From: Akkermansia muciniphila
GTDB taxonomy: Bacteria > Verrucomicrobiota > Verrucomicrobiia > Opitutales > Opitutaceae
NCBI GenBank assembly: GCA_945898185.1
Contig: CAMDHP010000015.1
Location: forward strand, 1 to 32,765
Length of the DNA stretch: 32,765 bases
Reading direction: 5' to 3'
Translations under genes and position numbers: made by a program
The notes under the pieces: model-generated
Databases searched by the model: none
Told to the model about the DNA's origin: nothing
Seen by the model: the letters and a program-made list of their open reading frames with translations, nothing else
Part shown: piece after piece, positions 15,523 to 23,326 of the stretch
How positions within the stretch are numbered: the first letter of the stretch is position 1
How the letters are laid out: each line of letters starts with the position of its first letter

Positions 15523-17241
15523 TTAGGGCAGGAGCGTGACTGCCAGCCTGAGGAAGCGACGGCCTGACGCCGTTAGCGGCGCGGTTGTTTTAAAAGTGAC
15601 GGTCTCGTTGGCGCCGGAAAGGGAGCTCTGGGCGAGGCTTACTTGCGAGGTGTCACGACTCCAGGTTTGAAGGTCTTCAGAAACCTCGACCGCGTAAGTG
15701 ACATCGGTGAGTCCGGGCGGGCGGGTAAAAGTCAGGGTGCAATGCCGCCCATCAGCCAAGTCGACCATACCGCCGACGGCCGGGGGGCCGTCCGCAATAC
15801 TGGGATTGCTGCCGAGGGCGTATTCGAGAAGATTGGGTCTGCCATCGCCGTCGGAATCCGAGAGCAGGGCGGACTTCGCTGAATCGAGGCGCTGCGCAGG
15901 CGTGAAATGCGAGGCGATCCAGGACAAGGCGGTGCCATCCGCCGCCGGAGCATCGAGCCTCATCACGGGCTGCGTGGGGTTGGTCGTATCGATCACCACA
16001 TGACGAAAGATACCGGGAGAGAAATCGAAGAGAGAGCCGAGCGTATCGGCGGGATCAATCGTCACGGCGGGGGCGAGCAGATTCATCCCAAACACACCAT
16101 CAAGTCCGGCGATGTCGGCGATCAGCAGATCAACGTTTTCCCAAACAAGTGTGGCTCCCTCCCGGGTCGGGACACTCAAGCGCGGTATTTCCAAAATCGG
16201 GACGGTGAGTGAACCGCCAACACCACCGATGTCGGCCTTGCGTCCGTTGTAAGTGGCCATGAAGTCAGCCAAAGTGGCGTAAGTTGACGGGATAAGCCCG
16301 CAGGCCTTGGCGGAAGCAAAACTCGCGAAACTGCTGCCGGCTCCGGTATCCAACAGCCAGTCGCCGGTCACAGTGCCGCCGGGTCCGGTCAGGCACAGGC
16401 CGGTCACGAGCGGGTTGGCGGAGCTCGAGGGAAGGACCTCGCCTGATGGCGCAAAGCTGGGGAGGAAATCCTGCAGCACCAGCGAGACGGTCAATTGAGT
16501 AGACGGCTCGGCCTCGCCGGGGGCGAGCAAGTAGGTGCCGAGCCCGCTCTCGGCTGACAGCGGATCCATGATTGGGGTCAGATCGAGAGAGAGGCGGCGC
16601 TGACGGATAACGGGCATGCCCACGAGATTGATCGGGTCGGCTTGCAAGTAACTTAAGTCGCCCATCCCTCCGCCGAGGAGCGCTCCGAGATCAAGGACCT
16701 CGCCCGCGCCGACCGTCCGCCGCACCCAGAGGTTAAAGCTGCCGTAGGGGATATAAGCAGCGGTGCCACCGTAGTCCACCAGATCCACCGGACCGCTCAG
16801 CACCGACACCCCAAAAGTGCGGGACACGTCACCCTCTTCGGTGCCAGCGACCCCGGTCTCGGTATAGGCCCCGATGAAGTCGGCGGGTCCGAGTGCGAGC
16901 GAAGCCACATCGTAGAGCCCCGAAGCGTGCAAATGGCTGATGGCGATCCCCGATGCGCCCGTATCAACAAATACCTTTAGAAACACCGGTTCGACCGAGG
17001 CCGAATCCGGATTGAACCAAGTCCTGACCGCCCCGCCCGCCAACGGATCGGTCAGCACGGCGTAGAGCCGGGGTTGGTCAACGGCGGACGCATTAATCCG
17101 GCCGTAAAGTGGATCCGTGACCACCAAGTCGTAACCGCGCAGAGGGTTGATTGCCACCAGCGCGAGCACCGGCAAAATCAGTCTGCGAAGACTGGGTAAA
17201 GCGGGGTATAACACGTGATCACCCAGACGGCTTGAGGCCAT
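15523..17241 (-). CDS. Exported two-lobed aspartic-protease-like protein
   Basis: The 572-residue product has a basic N-terminus followed by a hydrophobic segment (LILPVLALVAI, 21-31), probably a signal peptide or anchor. Two aspartic-protease active-site motifs are visible: FVDTGASGIAIS with Asp93 and LLDTGAGSSFAS with Asp298. They are about 205 residues apart. Each is followed by a flap-like region, and LDGVFGMNLL (380-389) matches the conserved hydrophobic-Gly motif that follows DTG in this fold. Near the C-terminus, SDSDGDGRPNLLEYALGSNP (461-480) is a dockerin/thrombospondin-3-like calcium-binding segment. A beta-rich tail (VTYAVEVSEDLQTWSRD) ends in RRFLRLAVTLLP, a form common in exported proteins of this group. 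It may be a secreted protease; activity is inferred from motifs only. Confidence 0.8.
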   Translation of the reverse strand: MASSRLGDHVLYPALPSLRRLILPVLALVAINPLRGYDLVVTDPLYGRINASAVDQPRLYAVLTDPLAGGAVRTWFNPDSASVEPVFLKVFVDTGASGIAISHLHASGLYDVASLALGPADFIGAYTETGVAGTEEGDVSRTFGVSVLSGPVDLVDYGGTAAYIPYGSFNLWVRRTVGAGEVLDLGALLGGGMGDLSYLQADPINLVGMPVIRQRRLSLDLTPIMDPLSAESGLGTYLLAPGEAEPSTQLTVSLVLQDFLPSFAPSGEVLPSSSANPLVTGLCLTGPGGTVTGDWLLDTGAGSSFASFASAKACGLIPSTYATLADFMATYNGRKADIGGVGGSLTVPILEIPRLSVPTREGATLVWENVDLLIADIAGLDGVFGMNLLAPAVTIDPADTLGSLFDFSPGIFRHVVIDTTNPTQPVMRLDAPAADGTALSWIASHFTPAQRLDSAKSALLSDSDGDGRPNLLEYALGSNPSIADGPPAVGGMVDLADGRHCTLTFTRPPGLTDVTYAVEVSEDLQTWSRDTSQVSLAQSSLSGANETVTFKTTAPLTASGRRFLRLAVTLLP

Positions 17242-17377
17242 GGACGCCAGAATTTATTGGCCTAAAAACGGCATTGGAAACCGCGGATTGCGCCGATTGA
17301 GCGGATAATACTAAGGCCCCGTGATAATCAAACGCACACCCCAAACGGGCATCTTGCCCGCGTCATTTAAGTAGACG

Positions 17378-18691
17378 GATCACGGCTGTCCAGTTGAGGG
17401 ATAAAAATTGATAGGCATAATCATGTTTTACAATGAGAAGCGCGGAAACTGAGGTGTCTTCGAGCTGGCAAAGAAAAGTCGGTTTCGGGCATTTCCTCCC
17501 CGGATATGAACAATGCACCGACTGTCTTCGCGCAAATCATGGGAGGCTTGGACGCGACGGAGTTGGCTCGTGCGGCGGCGCGCTTCCCGATGCCACGGGC
17601 GTCCGAGACGCTTCGCGCCTACGATCATTTTGCCGCGATGGTCTTCGCTCAGCTGACCTACAGGGAAAGATTGCGGGGTATCGAGACTTGTCTGAGCGCC
17701 CGACCCTCCTTGGCTTATTACATGGGCATCAGGGAACGAGTCACTCGCACCAATCTGGCCTATGCCAACGATCACCGCGATTGGCGTGTCTTTGCGGAGG
17801 TTACAGCGGTCTTGATGCGTCGCGCTCAGAGACTTGCCGCCGACGCCCCTGCGCCACTGGGATTGGATGCCGATTTGTTCGCCCTGGATGCGACGGTGAT
17901 CGAGTTGAGTATGGCCTTGTTTCCGTGGGCTCGATGGAAAAAGTCCTTGGCCTCGGTAAAGCTGAACGTGTTGCTCGACTTTCGCGAAGAGATCCCTGTT
18001 TTCGCCACCTTGCACGAGGGAAAAACGCACGAGGTGGGGTCGCTCGACGACATACCGGTTTATCCCGGTAGTTACTACGTCATGGACCGTGGTTATCTGG
18101 ATTTCCGTCGCCTCTACCGGCTGCATCAAGCAGGGGCTTATTTCGTCACGCGGCTCAAGTCGAATACCTGCTTTTATGTTTCGGAAAGTTGTCCCGTCGA
18201 TCAGTCCACCGGGCTGCGCTGCGATCAGACAATCAAGCTCAATTCCGTAGCGGGTCGTCTTGGCTATCCCGAGCCGCTTCGGCGCATACACTTTATCGAT
18301 CCAGATACCGGAAAATCGCCCGTCTTTATTACCAATCAGTTCGATTTGGATGCGCTTATTATTGCCCAGATTTATCGTCGCCGATGGGCGATAGAACTGT
18401 TTTTTCGCTGAATAAAGCAACACCTGCGCTTGCGTGGGTTTTATAGCACTTCGTTCAACGGAGTGCGTATCCAAGTCTGGAGCGCGATCTCCGCATTCCT
18501 GCTTGTAAGCATCGCCAGGCGTCGCTTGCACCTGCCGCATACACTTTGGGAAGTTTTGCAGGTCGTCAGCATTGCCTCGATGGAGCAAATACCTATCAGC
18601 GAACTGCTTAAGTCAATTGATACAAGAAAGAACCATGCCGATATTCATAACCAATTGAAAATCAGCTACTCATAACTGGACAGCCGTGATC
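17378..18691 (+). mobile_element. IS4-family insertion sequence (1314 bp)
   Basis: Perfect 18-bp terminal inverted repeats are present: GATCACGGCTGTCCAGTT at 17378-17395 and its reverse complement at 18674-18691. They enclose one transposase gene with the IS4-family YREK signature. The transposase stop TAA (18673-18675) overlaps the right repeat. No matching target-site duplication could be found in the flanks (left ...TTAAGTAGACG, right TTAGTTTACTA...), so it is either decayed or lost by rearrangement. The element lies between the aspartic-protease-like gene and the broken prepilin gene. The transposase has an in-frame stop, so the copy is probably not autonomous. Confidence 0.92.
17506..18675 (+). 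pseudogene. IS4-family transposase, interrupted by a TGA in the YREK motif
   Basis: The DDE transposase reads from the ATG at 17506 and would be 389 residues. Catalytic residues are Asp128 (FALDATVIELS), Asp194 (YVMDRGYLDF) and Glu297 (RRRWAIELFF). A TGA at 18409-18411 stops it after residue 301. The same frame continues directly as IKQHLRLRGFYSTSFNGVRI and on to TAA at 18673-18675, with no frameshift. In the family this position is normally Trp (FFRWIKQHL), so a TGG-to-TGA change explains it. With that codon restored, the spacing Y-(2)-R-(3)-E-(6)-K is exact. The stop removes the motif Lys and the C-terminal 87 residues. UGA read as Trp is possible in principle, but nothing else in the window supports such recoding. 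Confidence 0.92.
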
Positions 18692-18963
18692 TTAGTTTAC
18701 TACTGGCGCGGCAGTTTCTTTTTTCTTAAAAATAATTTAAGCCGTTATTTTATAAAATTATTAATTTACGGCGAGAAAGAAGGCCGTCTGAAGTCTAGGC
18801 GCGCTATGAATGGCTTTAATGGTTGAAAACGTGATCCGGATTAACACCTACCACGCGAACCGAATTTCTCGTTTGAAATCCACGTCAATCGGCGGGGCCT
18901 CGTTCGATGCGGAGGATTCGATTGCGCTCGCTAACGCACCGTCCCGTCCCACGTCTCCTTCCA
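18692..18963. other. AT-rich spacer between the IS and the prepilin gene
   Basis: Roughly 18715-18775 is strikingly AT-rich (TTTTTTCTTAAAAATAATTT and similar) in an otherwise GC-rich sequence. No gene is evident. It could include the promoter of the prepilin-like gene or be leftover horizontally acquired sequence. Confidence 0.4.
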
Positions 18964-19599
18964 ATGCGCTCTCCGCGTCAATGCTGCCGCGGCTTTACCT
19001 TGATCGAACTCCTCACGTTCATTGCGATCGTGGGTATCCTTGCGGCCATCACCATTCCTGTCATCGGCATGGTGCGCGGCAAAGCTCGGGCCGCCAACAG
19101 CGTTTCGAATTTGAGGCAGATTTTTGTCGCGCTGAATCTCTTCGCCGATGAGCACCGCGATCTGTTTCCGAAGGCTGCCGCCGCCGTGGACTGGACTCCC
19201 GGCGAGACTAATCCCGCTCAGTTGTCCTGGGCGAAACGACTGTTGCCGTGCGCCCTCGGTGAGACCCTTTTTCTAACTCCGTGTTTCGAGCGCGAGGGCA
19301 GCGCCTACTTTATCGGGGCGCGAGCCGCATTCGTCGCCACCGGCGGGCAGGCTGAGGTGCGGCGCAACCGGATCCAATTCCCGAGCCGTTTCGTCCTCGC
19401 TGGGGCGATCAATTACGAAGTCGGCGAACCGGACTTCGACAAGGATGATTACACGTAAAACTGTCTTTATGCGGCCGCAGGCACGCTCTTCGCCGATGGC
19501 ACGCAAGCGGTTCTCTTTGCGGACGGCCACCTATCGCTCATCTTGGCCTACAGTGCGGCGTCCATGACCTTCCGCGACGACTCGATGGGTTTGGGGTGA
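18964..19599 (+). pseudogene. Prepilin-like protein gene interrupted by an in-frame TAA
   Basis: The ATG at 18964 begins a type IV prepilin-like leader, MRSPRQCCRG, followed by FTLIELLTFIAIVGILAA. The Gly/Phe cleavage site, Glu at +5 and the hydrophobic N-terminal helix are all present, as in type II secretion/type IV pilus pseudopilins. The head contains NSVSNLRQIFVALNLFADEH. A TAA at 19456-19458 stops the frame after DDYT at residue 164. The same frame goes on for 46 codons, including AVLFADGHLSL and AASMTFRDDSMGLG, then TGA at 19597-19599. These look like the normal C-terminal end of this verrucomicrobial/planctomycete-type family, so a CAA/CAG-to-TAA change is the simplest explanation. 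A shortened 164-residue product cannot be excluded. Confidence 0.8.
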
Positions 19600-19663
19600 C
19601 TCTCCGGAAGCTCAAAATCTTGTAGCAGATTAACGGACGGCGTGCTTAGTGAGTCTCTATTGT

Positions 19664-20683
19664 ATGCCTGCGAATGTCACATTTAAGCTCGATTTGCCGG
19701 TCCGGCCGCGTCGCCTCCGCCGGACCGCAACACTGCGGACGCTGTTCGAGGAAACCGTGCTGCGGGCGGAGGACTTTATCGCGCCGCTTTTCGTGGTGGA
19801 CGGCAAATCCGCGCCGGAGGAAATCTCATCCATGCCGGGGCAGTTTCGGCTTAGCATCGCCGACCTCGTAAAAGAGTGTCGTGCGCTTTGGGAACTCGGG
19901 GTGAAAGCAGTGGCGCTCTTCCCCAAAATCGACGCAAAACTCAAGGACGTTGAGGGCACGGAAGAGTTGAACGAGGACGGTCTCATTTTGCGCGCGGTGA
20001 AAGCGGTGAAGAAAGCGTTGCCAGAGTTGGTGGTGATCACCGATGTGGCGCTCGACCCCTACACCACGCACGGCCACGACGGCCTGCTCAACGCGGCGGG
20101 CGCTGATGTGGACAATGATCGCACCGTCGCGCGCCTGGCGGCGATGGCGGTGCGGCAAGCGCGGGCGGGCGTGGATTTCGTGGCACCGAGTGACATGATG
20201 GACGGCCGGGTCGGCGCGATCCGCGCGGCGCTGGATACAGCGGGGTTCACGGAAACGGGAATCATCGCGTATTCGGTGAAATTCAATTCGGCGTATTACG
20301 GGCCCTTTCGCGACGCGGTGGGCAGCGCGCGGGCTGTGGGCAGGAAGCTGCTCAGTAAGGCGACCTACCAACTCAACCCCGCCAACCGGCGCGAGGCGCT
20401 GGCCGAGGCAGTGCTTGATGCGGCGGAGGGTGCGGACATCCTCATGGTGAAACCGGCGGGCGCGTATCTGGATATCATCCGCGATGTGCGCGAACGCTTG
20501 GGCAAGCCGCTGGCGGCGTATCAGGTATCGGGCGAGTATGCGCAGATTCACGCGGCGGCGCGTTTGGGCTGGCTGGACCTTGCGCGCACCCGCCACGAGT
20601 CGTTGATCGCGATCAAGCGAGCGGGCGCAGATTTGATTTTAACCTATTTTGCCAAAGACGAGGCGCAGGCGCTGGCGAAGTGA
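19664..20683 (+). CDS. hemB: Delta-aminolevulinic acid dehydratase (porphobilinogen synthase)
   Basis: HemB joins two 5-aminolevulinate molecules into porphobilinogen in tetrapyrrole synthesis. The 339-residue length is normal. Active-site Lys206 (AYSVKFNSAYYGPFRDA) and Schiff-base Lys263 (ILMVKPAGAYLD) are present, and NPANRREAL is conserved. The metal region reads DVALDPYTTHGHDG (127-140). The Cys residues of zinc-type enzymes (DVCLCEYTSHGHCG-like) are replaced, so this is the magnesium-dependent, non-zinc type. The ATG at 19664 gives the family N-terminus; a GTG 15 bases upstream is possible. It is a single gene here, with no other heme gene adjacent. Confidence 0.96.
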   Translation: MPANVTFKLDLPVRPRRLRRTATLRTLFEETVLRAEDFIAPLFVVDGKSAPEEISSMPGQFRLSIADLVKECRALWELGVKAVALFPKIDAKLKDVEGTEELNEDGLILRAVKAVKKALPELVVITDVALDPYTTHGHDGLLNAAGADVDNDRTVARLAAMAVRQARAGVDFVAPSDMMDGRVGAIRAALDTAGFTETGIIAYSVKFNSAYYGPFRDAVGSARAVGRKLLSKATYQLNPANRREALAEAVLDAAEGADILMVKPAGAYLDIIRDVRERLGKPLAAYQVSGEYAQIHAAARLGWLDLARTRHESLIAIKRAGADLILTYFAKDEAQALAK

Positions 20684-20729
20684 GGCGGGAAGGTCGGTTT
20701 GGATAGGCCGCCCCGGAGGGGCCATGGGG

Positions 20730-20744
20730 GCGTGCAAGCACGCT
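20730..20744. repeat. REP-like palindromic unit
   Basis: GCGTGCAAGCACGCT is identical to the core of the right arm of the inverted repeat at 7545-7559. It is palindromic (GCGTGC AA GCACGC) and lies in the intergenic space downstream of hemB, the usual place for REP-type elements. Confidence 0.55.
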
Positions 20745-20762
20745 ACGAGTATGGGCATAAAA

Positions 20763-20787
20763 AAGCCCGGCGGATGGGGCCGGGCTT
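20763..20787 (-). terminator. Intrinsic terminator, minus strand
   Basis: Stem AAGCCCGGC (20763-20771) pairs with GCCGGGCTT (20779-20787) around a 7-nt loop. Read on the minus strand it is followed by TTTTTAT, a good U-tract for the acidic/basic-tail gene. Read forward (for hemB) it has only a weak CGTTTG tail. Confidence 0.85.
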
Positions 20788-20813
20788 CGTTTGTCTGGCG
20801 GTGGCGAGGGAAC

Positions 20814-21776
20814 TCAGCGCTTTTTGCCCTTGGCGGCGGGCTTTGCCGCAGACTTTGCAGCGGGCTTGGGCGCTGATTTGGAAGGAGCTTTTGCAAGAGC
20901 TTTGGCGGCCGGCTTGGAAGAGGTTTTCACGACCGGCTTACTGGCGGGCTTGCTTGCCTTCTTGGCTGGAGCCTTGGACTTGGATTTTGCGCGTGGCTTG
21001 TCTCCGTCTTCGTCCTCGTCGTCCTTGTCCTCGTTCTCATCCTCGTCCTCATCCTCGTCGTCGCCGCCCGTGGGCTTCTTTTTGCCGTCATCGTCACCAT
21101 CGGCTTCGTCCTCGTCCCATTTTAGGGATTGATCACCTTTGAGTGCGGCCTCGCCCTCTTCGTCGAGGTCGGGCAGGTCGGCGTCTTCGATGCCTTCCTC
21201 TTCACCGCCGGCGGGGGCTTCACCTTCCTCGGCGTCCTCATCGAAGCCGGCTGGGGTGTAGTCGAGGATGGCGCAGAGCTCGTCGAAGGAGTGGACGGCT
21301 TTGCCCTCGATGAAGCTGGCGTTTTGATCTTCGCGAAGCTCTTCCTCAACCTCGTCCACCGTGAGTTTGGATTCGAACTTGAAGACGTCGTTGAGGAGTT
21401 TGACGCGGCACTTGGTGAGATGGTCGAGCAGGTCGGCGTAGGGGCCGTTCTCGTCGTCCACGATATCAGCGAGCGCGAAGAGCTTCTCCTCGGAGTCAAA
21501 AAATGAGTCCTTGACCCGTTTCAGGCGGATGCGACCGGAGCCGACCTCTTTTTCGATGCGGAAAGGGATGAAAGCGGCGTCGAAGAGATCCTGGTTAAAG
21601 CCGTAGTCCCGAAGCGGCTCCACGAGGTCTGTGAGATGTGAAGTCTGGCGTGGATCAATGATGCTCAGCCCATCGGTGTCCCAGCGAACGGGGTCAGATA
21701 CTTCATCAACCCACCAGTTGTGGTCTTCACCGAGACGAACGATACACCAATCGAGAATAGCAGAGGAGTTGGCCAT
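20814..21776 (-). CDS. Protein with globular head, acidic linker and histone H1-like basic tail
   Basis: The 320-residue product has three sharply different parts. Residues 1-177 look globular, with many Trp and Phe (ILDWCIVRLGEDHNWWVDEV; FNQDLFDAAFIPFRIEKEV); I do not recognise this domain. Residues 178-258 are extremely acidic (DEDEDEDENEDKDDEDEDGD). Residues 259-320 are Lys/Ala/Pro/Ser repeats (KPASKPVVKTSSKPAAKALA) ending KGKKR, resembling histone H1-like or nucleoid-binding tails. The ATG at 21776 was chosen because the in-frame extension to 21815 is Pro/Ser-rich and short. The basic tail suggests nucleic acid or polyanion binding, with the acidic stretch as an internal counter-charge. 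This is inference from composition. It stands alone, with a terminator after its stop. Confidence 0.85.
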   Translation of the reverse strand: MANSSAILDWCIVRLGEDHNWWVDEVSDPVRWDTDGLSIIDPRQTSHLTDLVEPLRDYGFNQDLFDAAFIPFRIEKEVGSGRIRLKRVKDSFFDSEEKLFALADIVDDENGPYADLLDHLTKCRVKLLNDVFKFESKLTVDEVEEELREDQNASFIEGKAVHSFDELCAILDYTPAGFDEDAEEGEAPAGGEEEGIEDADLPDLDEEGEAALKGDQSLKWDEDEADGDDDGKKKPTGGDDEDEDEDENEDKDDEDEDGDKPRAKSKSKAPAKKASKPASKPVVKTSSKPAAKALAKAPSKSAPKPAAKSAAKPAAKGKKR

Positions 21777-22064
21777 GATTAAGGATGGAAGGGAGGGAGG
21801 AATCGTCGGAGCCATGCCGAGCGTCGGGGGCGAGTCAAACCGCGAAACTTAACTTTTTTGTGAAGTTGGGGAAACTGCATTTTACCCGCCGTCGGCAAGG
21901 GGAAAAGTCGCGCAGCGTTAGGGGCATGGGATGGTTGCCAAGCTCAAAAGTAAGGTTGGCAACAGATGGTGTGCGTGCGGAAAGCGGGGCGGGGGAGTGC
22001 GGGGTCCGGCGGGGTCTGGCGCGCACTTGCGTTTTGAAGCGGGCTACTAAGCGTGGAACTCTCA

Positions 22065-23153
22065 ATGAGCCTACTTTATAAGCACACCGCACGCCACGCT
22101 TTGTTCCAGATGGATGCGGAGCACGCACACGAACTCGGCGTCAACGCGCTGGCCCTGCTTGGCCGCGTGCCTCCGCTCTGCCGCGCTCTGGAATCGTTTA
22201 ACAGTCTCTCGGCTGGTTGGCACCGCCCGGTGGAGGCTTTTGGCCTACGATTCCCCAACGCGATCGGGATGGCGGCCGGCTTCGATAAAAATGCCTGCGC
22301 CTGGCCGGCGGCGGCGGCGCTGGGATTCGGCCATGTCGAAATCGGCACGGTGACCGCGTTGGCTCAGGCGGGTAATCCGCAGCCGCGTTTGTTTCGTTAC
22401 CCTGAGGAAGAGGCCGTCATCAATCGCATGGGTTTTAACAACGAAGGCAGCGAGGCAGTAGCGGCGCGGTTGGCGACGCAGCCTGGCATCGGGCACCGGC
22501 GCATTCCGCTCGGGGTCAACCTCGGCAAGTCCAGGGTCACGCCAAACGAAGAGGCGACGCAGGACTACCTCACGAGTTTCGGCCGTCTGGCGGATTATGC
22601 CGATTACGTGGCGGTAAATGTGTCCAGCCCCAACACGCCTGGACTGCGCGCGCTTCAGGATGAGAGGCCGCTCCGCGAATTGCTCGGCGCGCTGAGCGCG
22701 GCGAACCAGGCGCGCGTCGCTCCCAAGCAGGCGGAAGGCAAGGGACGCAAACCGCTGCTTTTGAAAATCGCCCCGGATTTAAACTGGGCGCAGATTGACG
22801 CCGCGTTGGGCGTGATCGCCGAGTTCGGGCTGGATGGTATCATCGCAACGAATACAACCCTGGCGCGGCCGGGCTCCTTTGTTGAGGTCGGGCAAGCGGG
22901 CGGACTGAGTGGAAAACCGCTGCGCCGTCGCTCGACCGAGATTGTGAACTACATCGCGCGCGCAACGGGCGGACGCCTGCCGATCATCGCGGCGGGAGGG
23001 GTGCATGATGCGGAGAGCGCGGGTGAGAAGCTCGACGCCGGCGCCACTCTGGTGCAGGTCTACACTGCGATGATCTACGAGGGGCCTTTCTTCGCGGCAA
23101 CCCTGGCGCGAGCGCTGGCGGAGCGGCAACGGATGGACGTGCGGGTCTCTTAA
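22065..23153 (+). CDS. pyrD: Dihydroorotate dehydrogenase (quinone), class 2
   Basis: This flavoprotein oxidises dihydroorotate to orotate in pyrimidine synthesis, passing electrons to quinones at the membrane. The 362 residues start MSLLYKHTARHALFQMDAEH, the helical N-terminal segment that marks membrane-associated class 2 enzymes. FMN and substrate motifs follow: GMAAGFDKNA (68-77), RMGFNNEG (121-128), GVNLGKSRVTP (150-160), the catalytic serine region NVSSPNTPGLR (185-195), LLLKIAPDL, ATNTT, GGLSGKPL and IIAAGGVH. The ATG at 22065 was preferred to a GTG 12 bases upstream. The gene is not next to other pyr genes. Confidence 0.96.
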   Translation: MSLLYKHTARHALFQMDAEHAHELGVNALALLGRVPPLCRALESFNSLSAGWHRPVEAFGLRFPNAIGMAAGFDKNACAWPAAAALGFGHVEIGTVTALAQAGNPQPRLFRYPEEEAVINRMGFNNEGSEAVAARLATQPGIGHRRIPLGVNLGKSRVTPNEEATQDYLTSFGRLADYADYVAVNVSSPNTPGLRALQDERPLRELLGALSAANQARVAPKQAEGKGRKPLLLKIAPDLNWAQIDAALGVIAEFGLDGIIATNTTLARPGSFVEVGQAGGLSGKPLRRRSTEIVNYIARATGGRLPIIAAGGVHDAESAGEKLDAGATLVQVYTAMIYEGPFFAATLARALAERQRMDVRVS

Positions 23154-23326
23154 CCGGATCGGCGCGAGCGGATCCGCGCTGGGTGTTACAATCCGGAGCG
23201 CGACGGCCTATCCGTTTTTCCGAGCTATCTTTCGGGGCGCCGATCCCGTTTCATGCGCGCTTGGCACGGTTGCGGCCGCCTGCGGTAAGTTTGCTTTTTT
23301 GAAGCTACAATCCCGCTTAAACTGCG

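Noticed and set aside
18409-18411. UGA decoded as tryptophan (alternative genetic code)
   Set aside because: Genes such as rapA, efp, hemB-neighbouring prepilin and rsmA-region genes include clear TGA terminators (for example 3756-3758), so TGA is a normal stop here.
17361-18705. Target-site duplication flanking the IS4 element
   Set aside because: Left TTAAGTAGACG and right TTAGTTTACTA share only a few positions; no convincing direct repeat of 8-12 bp.
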